Below are positions 34,230-43,581 of a stretch of DNA of 64,000 bases, in pieces; position 1 is the first letter of the stretch; each line of letters begins with the position of its first letter. The notes under the pieces are model-generated. The model made no database searches and had not been told where the DNA came from. It was given only the letters and a program-made list of their open reading frames with translations. Source of the DNA: Eubacterium sp. (GTDB lineage Bacteria; Bacillota; Clostridia; Oscillospirales; Acutalibacteraceae); the NCBI GenBank assembly GCA_022511205.1, contig JAFLRY010000001.1, positions 1 through 64,000 of the forward strand, written 5' to 3'. The position numbers and the translations under genes are program-made.

Positions 34230-35362
34230 TAGTCTAAAAAGTCCTTTAATCTCTTGCTTCTGCTGGGGTGGCGAAGCTTTCTGAGCGCCTTAGCCTCGAT
34301 CTGGCGGATACGCTCACGGGTAACGTTAAACACTCTGCCTACTTCTTCAAGTGTCTTGGGATTGCCGTCCTCAAGACCGAAGCGGAGCGCAAGCACCTTT
34401 TCCTCTCTTGGAGTAAGCGTTTTAAGCACGTCCGCAAGCTGTTCTTTGAGTAGGCTCATTGAAGCCGCATCATCGGGCGGAAGCGCGTCATCATCGGGGA
34501 TGAAATCGCCGAGGTGGGAATCTTCTTCCTCACCGATGGGTGTTTCAAGGGAAACGGGCTCCTGCGCTACTCGGAGAATTTCACGCACCTTATCGGTGGG
34601 CATTTCAAGAAATTCAGCGATCTCTTCAGGGCGCGGCTCTTTTCCGTTTTGATGAAGCAGCTGGCTGTTTGCCTTTTTCACTTTATTGATCGTTTCCACC
34701 ATATGAACTGGGATTCTTATTGTTCTGGCCTGATCGGCAATGGCGCGGGTGATCGCCTGTCTGATCCACCATGTGGCATAGGTTGAAAACTTAAAGCCCT
34801 TCGTGTAGTCAAACTTATCTACCGCTTTGATAAGACCCATATTGCCCTCTTGGATAAGATCAAGGAACTGCATTCCCCTGCCAACGTATCTCTTAGCGAT
34901 ACTTACAACGAGGCGAAGGTTTGATTCTGCAAGTCTTTTCTTGGCAACAGGATCGTCATCGGCAATTCTGATAGCGTACTCGATCTCCTGCTCAGGCGTG
35001 AGAAGCGGAACGCGGCCGATCTCCTTAAGATATACTTTAACGGGATCGTCCATAACCGCGCTGTCGCTTGTACCGATAGCGTCAACACCGTCCGTATCCT
35101 TGGGAAGATCAACTTCAAGGGTGATACCGTCAAGCGCTTCGGCAGAAAAGTCATCTATAATGCTGATATTGGAGCCGTCAATAAGATCGTTGAGTTTTTC
35201 AAGCTCGTCCACGTCAAGATCCATTTCAACGATAAGGTTATCTATCTCCTGGGCAGTTAAATGGCCCACAGCCTTGCCCTTTTCAACGAGCTTTTTAAAG
35301 GCGTTATTCTTTTTTTCCTCAGCAACTGATTGAGTTGGTGTAAGATTGATTTTGTTATCCAT
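34229..35362 (-). CDS. rpoD: Primary sigma factor RpoD (SigA)
   Basis: Housekeeping sigma-70 factor. From the ATG at 35362 (377 residues) it has region 1.1, region 1.2/2 with '[17 protein letters not shown]' and '[24 protein letters not shown]', region 2.3/2.4 '[20 protein letters not shown]', and a region 4 helix-turn-helix ending '[20 protein letters not shown]'. The track start (35413) lies inside dnaG; AGGAG six bases before 35362 decides the start. The many TTGACA/TATAAT promoters in this window match its expected specificity. dnaG-rpoD order is conserved. Confidence 0.97.
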   Translation of the reverse strand: MDNKINLTPTQSVAEEKKNNAFKKLVEKGKAVGHLTAQEIDNLIVEMDLDVDELEKLNDLIDGSNISIIDDFSAEALDGITLEVDLPKDTDGVDAIGTSDSAVMDDPVKVYLKEIGRVPLLTPEQEIEYAIRIADDDPVAKKRLAESNLRLVVSIAKRYVGRGMQFLDLIQEGNMGLIKAVDKFDYTKGFKFSTYATWWIRQAITRAIADQARTIRIPVHMVETINKVKKANSQLLHQNGKEPRPEEIAEFLEMPTDKVREILRVAQEPVSLETPIGEEEDSHLGDFIPDDDALPPDDAASMSLLKEQLADVLKTLTPREEKVLALRFGLEDGNPKTLEEVGRVFNVTRERIRQIEAKALRKLRHPSRSKRLKDFLD

Positions 35363-35375
35363 AGTGTACTCCTCT

Positions 35376-37109
35376 TTATGTATTTCCAAATGCTTTTCTG
35401 AATTCATCGTCATCTAAAACGGAGGCGGTTTTATCGTTCTTTTTACCGTGTTCCGAGGTAATGACATTTAAACAATCTGTAAATTCCCGTTTCGGATCAG
35501 CGCTTTCCTTTCCTCTTGCGAGGATTCCCGAAAACCTGCCGGTTTCGTCAACGGTGAGCTTGTCCCCAAAATTGATGAGATCAACGGCAATGCCGCTTCT
35601 TATGTTTTCGCAAACGAGATCGAATATTTTTCTTGTAAAGCCCTGAGTCAGCACGTCAGGGGAAAAGCCGTTTAATATTTTATAACAATCGGGATATTTT
35701 ATCAACAGGAAAATTAATCTTTCCTCAGCCTTCAGCTTCTTAACTGACGAGCCGCTGTCGTAGGAGATCTTCGCGTTATCCCTGATACTGTCATTCACTA
35801 CCTTTTTATACTCCGCTCTCTTCTTTGATCTGGCGTTTTTTCTGACGTAATCATCAAGCTGAGCGCTGAGATTTCGTTTATCGATTCCAAGCTCTTCCGA
35901 AAGGCGTGAAACGTAGAGGTCTTTTTCAACAGGTGAAACGTCCGCAAGAAGCTTAACGATATCGTTAACGAAATCTATTTTTCCCTGAGTGAGATTCAGA
36001 TTATGCTTTTTTCTTATTTCAAGTATCTTGAATTCAAGATCGCTTGCCGCACCCTCCAGCATAGCGCCGAATTTTTCCGCGCCAACGTTTTTGATTATTT
36101 CATCCGGGTCTTTGCCGTATTGCAGCGCGGGAACTCTTATTTTAAGGCTCGTCTGCTTAAATAGCTGTATCGCCTTTTCTACGGCCTTCTGCCCCGCTTC
36201 ATCGGCATCATAGGCAAGTATCACCTCGTCGGCATATCTGCTTATCAGGCGTACCTGCTCGCTTGTAAGCGCCGTTCCGCAGCCCGCCACGGCATTGGTA
36301 AAGCCCGCCTGATGCATAGCGATAACGTCCATATACCCCTCGCAGAGAATGAGCGTTCGCTTGCCGCTGTCCTTTGCGAAATTAAGGCCAAACAACTCGT
36401 TGGTTTTTTTATAAGCCAGCGTGTCGCCGGTGTTTATATACTTCGGCTTGCTGTCATCAAGCACTCTGCCGCCGAAGGCGATCACGTTTCCGTAAACGTC
36501 AATTATCGGGGTCATAACACGGTTTCGGAAGTTATCGTAACAGCCCTTGTCGCTTCTTCGGGCTAAACCCGCTTCAACAAGCTCCGATTCCGAAAAGCCC
36601 TGAGCTTTAAGCGCCTTGGTAAGTTCTCTCCAGCCGTTGGGAGCAAAGCCGAGACCGAATTTTGTAATTGTTTTTTTTGAAAGTCCCCTATTAAGATAAT
36701 AGCTTAATGCCATTTGACCATCCTCGCTCATAAGGCGGGAATTAAAGAATTTCGCCGCCTGGCGGTTGGCTTCAAGAATACGGCGTCTGCGTTTTGAAAG
36801 GCTGTCGTCAAAGCCATCAGAGGGCATCTGCATACCTGCTCTTTCAGCAAGCGCGCGCACAGCGTCCGTATAATCAAGGTTTTCAATTTTTCTGATAAAG
36901 GTTACCGCGTCTCCGCCGGCTCCGCAACCGAAGCAGTAGAATGACTGGGTTTCGGGATAAACGGTGAAGGACGGCGTTTTCTCATTGTGAAACGGGCAAA
37001 GCCCGGTCAGCGTGCTTCCGCGTTTTCTTAAAGTAACGTAAGTTGAAATTATGTCTTCAATATCGGTTTTATATCTAAGCTCCTGTAAAAATGAATCGTT
37101 GATCGGCAC
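35376..37109 (-). CDS. dnaG: DNA primase DnaG
   Basis: Makes RNA primers at the replication fork. 577 residues: a CHC2 zinc finger (CPFH...CFGCGAGGD, about 38-65), a TOPRIM core with '[17 protein letters not shown]' and 'DADEAGQKA', and a C-terminal DnaB-binding helical region. The start is GTG with AAAGGAG eight bases upstream. It lies between dgt and rpoD. Confidence 0.97.
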   Translation of the reverse strand: MPINDSFLQELRYKTDIEDIISTYVTLRKRGSTLTGLCPFHNEKTPSFTVYPETQSFYCFGCGAGGDAVTFIRKIENLDYTDAVRALAERAGMQMPSDGFDDSLSKRRRRILEANRQAAKFFNSRLMSEDGQMALSYYLNRGLSKKTITKFGLGFAPNGWRELTKALKAQGFSESELVEAGLARRSDKGCYDNFRNRVMTPIIDVYGNVIAFGGRVLDDSKPKYINTGDTLAYKKTNELFGLNFAKDSGKRTLILCEGYMDVIAMHQAGFTNAVAGCGTALTSEQVRLISRYADEVILAYDADEAGQKAVEKAIQLFKQTSLKIRVPALQYGKDPDEIIKNVGAEKFGAMLEGAASDLEFKILEIRKKHNLNLTQGKIDFVNDIVKLLADVSPVEKDLYVSRLSEELGIDKRNLSAQLDDYVRKNARSKKRAEYKKVVNDSIRDNAKISYDSGSSVKKLKAEERLIFLLIKYPDCYKILNGFSPDVLTQGFTRKIFDLVCENIRSGIAVDLINFGDKLTVDETGRFSGILARGKESADPKREFTDCLNVITSEHGKKNDKTASVLDDDEFRKAFGNT

Positions 37110-37139
37110 AATTTCAACTCCTTTCTATGATTAAAACAT

Positions 37140-38141
37140 TTAGTCTATCGAGAATTTCGGCATGAACAACTCGTTATATTTTTTTAGAGCGAAGGTATCG
37201 CTCATACCGGCTATGTAATCGCAAACGGCTCTTTCGGTTCCCTCTTCATCAGCGATCTTTACATAAACTTCCGGCATTAAATGTGAATTTTCAGCAAAGA
37301 ATAAAAACAATCTTTCAACGATATTTTCCGCTTTTTCATCTTCTCTTTTGCAGATACCGCAGGTGTAGACATTTTTATACATAAAATCGCCGAGTTCGCC
37401 GAACGCATCTGCAAAATCATTGCTGAGCCTTATTTCATCATCGCTGTTTTCAACGGCATTAAACACAAGATTGTTTATGCGCTCCGACTTTCTGTTACCT
37501 AAAATATATCGCAAGTGATGGGGTATTTCTTCCTCATTCATAACTCCCGCGGCTACCGCGTCATCAATATCGTGGTTGATATAAGCTATTTTATCGGCAA
37601 GGCGGATTATCTGCCCCTCAAGGGTAAAAGCTTTTTCGCCCGTTGTGTGGCAACCGATACCGTTGATGACTTCTCCTGTCAGATTAAGCCCTTTGCCGTT
37701 TTTTTCTATTTTCGTAACTACGCGAACGCTCTGCTCAAAATGCTTGAAATCAATGCCTGAAACGGATTTCAGCGCTCGCTCTCCCGCGTGACCGAAGGGC
37801 GTGTGTCCAAGATCATGACCAAGCGCCACGGCTTCAGTTAGATCCTCATTCAGGCGAAGCGCCCTTGCTATCGTTCTCGCTATCTGGGCTACCTCGAGGG
37901 TATGGGTAAGCCTCGTTCTGTAATAATCACCATCGGGAGCAAGAAACACCTGTGTCTTATGCTTAAGCCGTCTGAAGGATTGGGAGTGGATTATCCTATC
38001 CCTATCCCTTTGAAAGCAGGTCCTTATGGAGCATTCTTCCTCGGGAATGGCTCGTCCAACTGATTTTGCGGATAAGCAGGCTTTTTCGGATAAAGTCAGT
38101 CTTTCGTTATTTTCCGCACGTTCTCTGATAATTTTATCCAA
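37140..38141 (-). CDS. dgt: dGTP triphosphohydrolase-like HD protein
   Basis: 333-residue HD-domain protein of the dGTPase family, which cleaves dNTPs to nucleoside and triphosphate. The metal motif is 'RLTHTLEVAQIAR' with 'GHDLGHTPFGHAGE', and 'LAHKIAYINHD'-type helices follow ('LADKIAYINHDIDDA'). The start is TTG at 38141; AAAAGGGTGAT just upstream supports it. The gene precedes dnaG, a frequent clostridial order. No clear promoter was found upstream. Confidence 0.9.
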   Translation of the reverse strand: MDKIIRERAENNERLTLSEKACLSAKSVGRAIPEEECSIRTCFQRDRDRIIHSQSFRRLKHKTQVFLAPDGDYYRTRLTHTLEVAQIARTIARALRLNEDLTEAVALGHDLGHTPFGHAGERALKSVSGIDFKHFEQSVRVVTKIEKNGKGLNLTGEVINGIGCHTTGEKAFTLEGQIIRLADKIAYINHDIDDAVAAGVMNEEEIPHHLRYILGNRKSERINNLVFNAVENSDDEIRLSNDFADAFGELGDFMYKNVYTCGICKREDEKAENIVERLFLFFAENSHLMPEVYVKIADEEGTERAVCDYIAGMSDTFALKKYNELFMPKFSID

Positions 38142-38222
38142 AATATCACCCTTTTATTACTTCTCATATTATTTATACGCAATATAGTGCATAATTCCTT
38201 TATAAATCTTAAATTTTTTAGC

Positions 38223-38251
38223 TTGACTGCGCAATTTCTAATTGTTATCAT
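38223..38251 (+). promoter_or_regulatory. Extended -10 promoter for the metallophosphoesterase gene
   Basis: TTGACT, 17-base spacer, TATCAT, with TG one base before the -10. AGAGGTG follows at about 38257-38263, and the ATG is at 38271. Confidence 0.83.
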
Positions 38252-38270
38252 CAAATAGAGGTGTTGATAA

Positions 38271-39113
38271 ATGATTTATTTCGCAATCGCCGCGGGAATT
38301 TTGTTGATCGCTCTGTTCTGCCATTATCAAAATAATACAATCGACGTTACTGAGCACACGGTTTTCAGCGATAAGATCGGTGAAAGCGTTAAGCTCGTTC
38401 ACCTTTCGGATCTTCATTCAAAGCCTTTTTTCAAAGTTATTGATATCACGAAGGAATTGAAGCCCGATATTATAATGATCACGGGCGATTTTATAAACGA
38501 TCGCTGTAAAAGAAAAGATAAAATGCTTGAATTCGGAAAGGAACTGCTGAAAATCGCTCCCGTTTTCTATATTACGGGTAATCATGAGCGCAGACTTGAA
38601 TGCTTTGACGAGCTTATGAAGGAGCTTAAAAATACGGGCTTCACGGTTTTGCTGAATGAAATATCTGAAATAAAGGTAAACGGAAATCTCATATCTGTGC
38701 TGGGGCTTGATGAAAACCAGGCAAGCTTCGAAGCGTACAGCGAAAGAAAAAAAGGGATCTTTGAATATAAAGATATGAGGCCGTACTTTGAAGAATTTGA
38801 TCTACACGGTGGCTTTAAGATCGTGCTGAGCCATTTCCCCGAAGATTTTGAAGCAGTAAAGGAAATGAATTATTCGCAGTATGATTTTGATATTCAGCTT
38901 TCAGGCCACGCCCACGGGGGACAGTTTATCCTTCCCTTTATAGGCCCTGTATTCAGCCCCGGGCAGGGCTTTTTCCCCAAATACGCCAGAGGGGCTAAAG
39001 GCGAAAAACCGAAGCTTATCATCAGCCGAGGGCTTGGTAATTCGGAATTTCCGCTAAGGCTTTTTAATCACCCTGAAATAAATGTTATAACGCTTATGAA
39101 ACCGCAGAAATAA
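38271..39113 (+). CDS. Membrane-anchored metallophosphoesterase (YkuE-like)
   Basis: 280 residues with an N-terminal TM helix (about 1-18) and a calcineurin-like phosphoesterase domain. Metal motifs in order are 'HLSDLHS', 'ITGDFIND', 'TGNHE', 'LSHFPE' and 'SGHAHGGQ'. YkuE-type relatives act at the cell surface; the substrate here is unknown. It is a single-gene unit with its own promoter and terminator. Confidence 0.9.
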   Translation: MIYFAIAAGILLIALFCHYQNNTIDVTEHTVFSDKIGESVKLVHLSDLHSKPFFKVIDITKELKPDIIMITGDFINDRCKRKDKMLEFGKELLKIAPVFYITGNHERRLECFDELMKELKNTGFTVLLNEISEIKVNGNLISVLGLDENQASFEAYSERKKGIFEYKDMRPYFEEFDLHGGFKIVLSHFPEDFEAVKEMNYSQYDFDIQLSGHAHGGQFILPFIGPVFSPGQGFFPKYARGAKGEKPKLIISRGLGNSEFPLRLFNHPEINVITLMKPQK

Positions 39114-39130
39114 CTGCGGTTTATTTTTTA
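39099..39130 (+). terminator. Intrinsic terminator after the metallophosphoesterase gene
   Basis: AAACCGCAG, loop AAATAA, CTGCGGTTT, then ATTTTTTA. The stop codon of the gene lies in the loop. It also touches the end of convergent yigZ and may serve both sides. Confidence 0.88.
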
Positions 39131-39748
39131 TACCTTTGCGAATTTTTCGCCGATAACTGTAAGGGAATACTGCCCGTTGCTTGTATCAACGAGCTTATCG
39201 TTCAGCGCAGAGACTTTCTCTTGCTTCAGTGAAAAAGTCACTGTTATCTTATCGGCAAATTCGGTGTTTTCAATATTCGCGCCGTAATCGCCAAGCAGAA
39301 TATTAAGCCCGTCATAGAACGAGTAATTCACAGAAACGGAGCATATCGAGCAAGGCGCCATAGTGATCATTCCGCCGGCCTCAACCGCAATTTTAGAGCC
39401 GTGGGAATACGCCCGCACGAGACCGCCCGCGCCGAGAAGCGTTCCGCCGAAATATCTCGTAACGACAACACAAACGTCAACGAGACCGTTTTTGAGTATA
39501 ACGTCCAGTACGGGTACGCCCGCAGTGCCTGACGGCTCGCCGTCATCGCTATATCTCTGTATATTATTTTCTTTTAATACGTAGGCGTAGACGTTATGGG
39601 TAGCGTCCCAATGCTTGGATTTGATCTCATTAATAAATGAAACCGCTTCGTCCTGGGTTTTGACAGGCTTAACGTATCCTATAAACCTTGATTTCTTTTC
39701 AATGAATTCGTCTGAGCTTTCGAATTCAACAGTTTTGTATTCCTTCAT
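39128..39748 (-). CDS. yigZ: YigZ/IMPACT family protein
   Basis: 206-residue UPF0029/IMPACT protein. The N-terminal domain has 'KKSRFIGYVKPV', 'AYVLKE', 'DDGEPSGTAGVPVLDV' and 'VVVTRYFGGTLLGAGGLVRAY', all typical. A small ferredoxin-like C-terminal domain follows. The function in bacteria is unclear. It stands between the rpmE terminator and a convergent gene, so it has its own short unit. Confidence 0.92.
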   Translation of the reverse strand: MKEYKTVEFESSDEFIEKKSRFIGYVKPVKTQDEAVSFINEIKSKHWDATHNVYAYVLKENNIQRYSDDGEPSGTAGVPVLDVILKNGLVDVCVVVTRYFGGTLLGAGGLVRAYSHGSKIAVEAGGMITMAPCSICSVSVNYSFYDGLNILLGDYGANIENTEFADKITVTFSLKQEKVSALNDKLVDTSNGQYSLTVIGEKFAKV

Positions 39749-39771
39749 AGCGCACCGAAATAATTATGTAA

Positions 39772-39798
39772 CAAAAAAGGCAACGTATAACGCTGCCT
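39772..39798 (-). terminator. Intrinsic terminator after rpmE
   Basis: Minus strand AGGCAgCG, loop TTATA, CGtTGCCT, then TTTTT. It lies directly after the rpmE stop and before yigZ. Confidence 0.83.
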
Positions 39799-39805
39799 CG
39801 TTTGA

Positions 39806-40009
39806 TTAGTTCTTTTTGCCGTATCTTCTGTTAAATCTATCTACACGTCCGCCGGTATCAACAAGCTTCTGCTTACCGGTATAGAAAGGATGACACTTTG
39901 AACAGATATCAACTTTAAGCTCGCTCTTGGTGCTCTGGGTTTCATAAACGGCGCCGCAGGCACATCTAACGGTGCAAGCCTGATATTTGGGATGAATTCC
40001 TTCTTTCAT
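39806..40009 (-). CDS. rpmE: 50S ribosomal protein L31
   Basis: 67-residue ribosomal protein starting [10 protein letters not shown], with four cysteines (C...CACG and [10 protein letters not shown]) for zinc. This is the zinc-binding type. The track's GTG at 40018 is inside the Shine-Dalgarno AGAGGTG; the ATG at 40009 has six bases of spacing. It has its own promoter (40048-40076) and terminator. Confidence 0.96.
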   Translation of the reverse strand: MKEGIHPKYQACTVRCACGAVYETQSTKSELKVDICSKCHPFYTGKQKLVDTGGRVDRFNRRYGKKN

Positions 40010-40047
40010 TCTTTTCACCTCTTTGCAATAATGTCATAGCATTTGGA

Positions 40048-40076
40048 ATGATAACACAATCAAATTGAAAATGCAA
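40048..40076 (-). promoter_or_regulatory. Extended -10 promoter for rpmE
   Basis: Minus strand TTGCAT, 17-base spacer, TATCAT, with TG one base before the -10. It lies about 40 bases before the rpmE start and just beyond the addA stop. Confidence 0.78.
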
Positions 40077-40090
40077 GTGTTTTTTTAAAA

Positions 40091-43000
40091 TTATTTATAA
40101 CGGCAGACTTTTCCGAGACAGAATGAGTAAAGAAGCGCCTCTTTTACCCTTTTTCCGAGGGTTTTCGCAACAGCCTTTTTGTAAAAAGCGATCTGATTTT
40201 CATACATAGAAAGAAGCTGATTTTCGCTTTTTACCCTATCCGTCTTATAATCAACGAGAACAAGCTCACCGTTTTCCTCAAAAACGCAGTCGGAAATACC
40301 TTGGATCAGCACTTCCTCATCACTGTCTATATCCTCTATTTCTCTCAGCTTCACGAAGGAAGATATTTTAAGCTCTCTATAAATCTTATCAGATTTGAAA
40401 AGCCTTTTTGAGAAATCGGAATCAAACAACATTTTCAATTCTTCCCTATTTAGACAATCAGCCTGCGCGTTCGTAATAAACGCATTATCCGCAAGGCGCG
40501 CGATCTCCGCTTCAAGATTTCTCTTTGCGCCCGCATAATCGCAAAACTGCATAAAGGCGTGCATTGCCGTTCCCTTTTCGGCAGGGGTCATCTCGCCGTC
40601 ATTCATAAAGGCGGGCTTTGCCGAAGCAAAGTAATCAAAGCTTTTTATGCTTTCATCGAGCCCAGAAGCCGTTCTTTTTGCCGCCGCGCGGGAAAGTGCG
40701 GCATTTTCATATTGATATGCGAGCTTATCGGCAATTTGGGAAATGATGCCTTCATTCGGCAGAGACTTTTCATCGGGCTGGTTTTCGGCGATCTCATCTA
40801 CTGAATCGATTATCTCAACGTCAAGCGGAAAATCAGCGGCAATGGTTTTAATGCCGATATCCGTGTAGCTTCTGAGCCCGCCACCATCTTGATGAAGCAG
40901 AGCGGCAAGTAAAAGATAGTCGCCGTCACTCCTAATTTTTAAGCAAAGATAAGGGCTTACGCCGCCGTCACTTATCTTTGAAGCAAGGGAATTGACTTTT
41001 GATTCAAGATTATCCACAGTAACGAAGGATATAAACTGTTCCTTTGCTCTCGTCATCGCAACGTAAAGCGTGCGCAGATTCTCGCTGAGCAGCGCAGATT
41101 TATTCTGTGTTCTCACCACCGCATACGGTATGGTTTCATAATCGTATAAGCGCTCCTCATTATGAACCTTAACGCCCAAGCCGAGAAACGGATTTAACAA
41201 AAGCTTTTCATTAAGGTCGCTCTTATTGTATTCACCCTGCGCGCCCGCAAGGATGACCACGGGAAACTCGAGACCTTTGGAATGGTGGATACTCATTATC
41301 GTAACGGCGTTTTCCGCGCCGGGATTGAGGGAAGCGCTCTCCACTCCCCTGTCGCTTTGAGCAACCTTATCTATATAGCGGATAAATGAAGTGAGTCCAA
41401 CACTGTCGGACGAATCAAACGCCGCCGCAAGATCGATCAGCTTGCCGATATTACGGCATCTCTGCTCACCGTTTCCCAGCGCATTCACAAACGCGTAAAC
41501 GCTTTTATATTCGCATATGTAGCGCACAAAATAGGAGACGGACATCGTGACGGCTACCTTTGAAAACATATCTATCTCATCAAGAAAACGGCGCACCTTT
41601 TCCGATTTTGAATTTATAACGCTGACGTACAGGCTTCCTTTAATACTATTCTCCGTTTTTATCTGTGCCAGCTCGTCCGCCGTAAAGCCGTATAGGGGCG
41701 ACATCATAACGGAAAGAAGCGGTATATCCTGCATCGGATTATCAATAACTCTTAAAAGAGAAAGCAGGATTTTTATCTCATTGCAGTCAAAGAGATTTGA
41801 TGAGTTCTCGCATATAACGGGAATACCGAAGGAGGTCAAGACCTCGTTATACTCCTTGATATGGCGCTTTGCGGAGCGAAGAAGTATCGCAAAATCGCCG
41901 AAGCGGATAGGTCTGTAGCCGTCCTTATCCTTAACAAGCTCTTTTGAATTCACTTTATTAAGGATCGTATTGGCGATATAGATCGCTTCGTTTCTGTCAA
42001 GGTCTGCTCGTTTCGTATTCTTTAGGATTTTGATTTGGGCGGAGGTTATGTCTTTATCCTCATAATCAGCGCCGTAATTGAGAAATTCGCTTTCGTTATA
42101 GTCTATCTCCCCCGCACGCTTGCTCATAAAGGCGGAGAAAACGAAGTTAACATAATCGCAAATATTCCTTCTGGAGCGGAAATTTCTGTCAAAAACGATC
42201 CTTGCGCTTTCCTCTTCTCCCTCAACGTAATCCTTATACTCATCTCTCTTTTTGATGAAAATATGAGGCATTGCAAGGCGGAAACGGTAGATGCTCTGCT
42301 TAACGTCGCCAACGGTGAAGCAGTTGTTGCCGTTTGAAAGCAAATTATAAATCAGATCCTGCGCTTCGTTCGTGTCCTGATATTCGTCTACGAGAATTTC
42401 ATAAAAATTATTCGTCATATCAAGCGCAAGAGCAGACTTAACAGGCTCTCCGTTTTCATTTTGTTCCGCCAAAAGATTTATGGCAAAATGCTCGATATCG
42501 GAAAATGAATAACCGTTTCGCTCTTCTTTTAGGGCTGATAATTCCCGGTCTACGGCTTCAATCAGCTCGCAAAGCTTGATAAGAACAGGATAAAGCTCCT
42601 GCATATCATTGGCGTGATCCTCAGTTAAGGCGCAGAAAAATGGTTTTAGATCCTTGTTTACTATCGATTTATAGATATCACGCCTTGCCGCCAAATCGGC
42701 TTTGACAGGAGAAATATAGCCTCTTTTGCTTGCGAGGGTGGGAAACTTCACGTTTCCGAAGGCTGTTACAAGCGCATCCCAACCATTGCTGATATTGCTT
42801 AAAAGATAATCATAAATTCTTAGGTCATCGCTGAGGTTATTTGAATATTTCTCAAAAAGTTCATCGCCGACGTCCAGCATATCAAAGCACTCGGCTATAA
42901 GCGATTTTCCGAATTCAAGGGCGTATTTGATTTCATCAATAAGCTTAGGATACCAAACGCTTTCCTCAAACGAAACAGACGGATCGTAATACTCCGCCAT

Positions 43001-43579
43001 ATCCCTCAGCCATTTATGGGGAAAGGGCTGAGCATATATGTAGTTTCTGATTTTTTTGATATTGGATATCAGCGCTTTATCGTCCTTTGGAGAGGATAAA
43101 AGCTCTGTTAGCCTTAAAAACTCAGCGTCTTTTTCCTCATAAAAGCTGTCAAGCACCGTGTTTATCGCGCTTTCTTCAAGAACGTTCAGCTCCGCCTCAT
43201 CAAGCACGGTGAAATCCTGACTTAAGCCAAGATTGAAGAAATTGTCTTTAACGAGATTCAGGCAAAAGGAATCAACAGTGCATATCTTCGCGCTCGGAAG
43301 AAGCGACATCTGTCTTTGAGCGTTTATATCGGAGGGATCGTCTCTTATAATATCCTCAAGCCTTGCGGCGATTCTTGATTTCATTTCAGCCGCGGCGGCG
43401 TTTGTGAAGGTAACACAAAGAAGCCTGTCCACGTTAACAGGGTTATTTTTATCGGTGATGATCTTTAAAACGCGCTCAACGAGAACCGCCGTTTTGCCTG
43501 AGCCTGCGGCGGCGGAAACGAGAATATTAGAATTTCTCGCGTTGATAGCGTTATTCTGTTGCTCTGTCCACCGTGGCAA
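40091..43579 (-). CDS. addA: Helicase-nuclease AddAB subunit AddA
   Basis: 1162-residue UvrD-like helicase with a C-terminal RecB-type nuclease, the partner of AddB in double-strand break resection. Walker A is AAAGSGKTAV (about 22-31), UvrD motifs include 'LVDEYQDTNEAQ', 'VGDVKQSIYRFR' and 'MSIHHSKGLEFPVV', and the nuclease motif is 'LVLVDYKTDRV'. The start is TTG with AAAGGAGG seven bases upstream. It follows addB by two bases and is the last gene of the ligA run. No clear terminator follows. Confidence 0.97.
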   Translation of the reverse strand: MPRWTEQQNNAINARNSNILVSAAAGSGKTAVLVERVLKIITDKNNPVNVDRLLCVTFTNAAAAEMKSRIAARLEDIIRDDPSDINAQRQMSLLPSAKICTVDSFCLNLVKDNFFNLGLSQDFTVLDEAELNVLEESAINTVLDSFYEEKDAEFLRLTELLSSPKDDKALISNIKKIRNYIYAQPFPHKWLRDMAEYYDPSVSFEESVWYPKLIDEIKYALEFGKSLIAECFDMLDVGDELFEKYSNNLSDDLRIYDYLLSNISNGWDALVTAFGNVKFPTLASKRGYISPVKADLAARRDIYKSIVNKDLKPFFCALTEDHANDMQELYPVLIKLCELIEAVDRELSALKEERNGYSFSDIEHFAINLLAEQNENGEPVKSALALDMTNNFYEILVDEYQDTNEAQDLIYNLLSNGNNCFTVGDVKQSIYRFRLAMPHIFIKKRDEYKDYVEGEEESARIVFDRNFRSRRNICDYVNFVFSAFMSKRAGEIDYNESEFLNYGADYEDKDITSAQIKILKNTKRADLDRNEAIYIANTILNKVNSKELVKDKDGYRPIRFGDFAILLRSAKRHIKEYNEVLTSFGIPVICENSSNLFDCNEIKILLSLLRVIDNPMQDIPLLSVMMSPLYGFTADELAQIKTENSIKGSLYVSVINSKSEKVRRFLDEIDMFSKVAVTMSVSYFVRYICEYKSVYAFVNALGNGEQRCRNIGKLIDLAAAFDSSDSVGLTSFIRYIDKVAQSDRGVESASLNPGAENAVTIMSIHHSKGLEFPVVILAGAQGEYNKSDLNEKLLLNPFLGLGVKVHNEERLYDYETIPYAVVRTQNKSALLSENLRTLYVAMTRAKEQFISFVTVDNLESKVNSLASKISDGGVSPYLCLKIRSDGDYLLLAALLHQDGGGLRSYTDIGIKTIAADFPLDVEIIDSVDEIAENQPDEKSLPNEGIISQIADKLAYQYENAALSRAAAKRTASGLDESIKSFDYFASAKPAFMNDGEMTPAEKGTAMHAFMQFCDYAGAKRNLEAEIARLADNAFITNAQADCLNREELKMLFDSDFSKRLFKSDKIYRELKISSFVKLREIEDIDSDEEVLIQGISDCVFEENGELVLVDYKTDRVKSENQLLSMYENQIAFYKKAVAKTLGKRVKEALLYSFCLGKVCRYK

Positions 43580-43581
43580 GG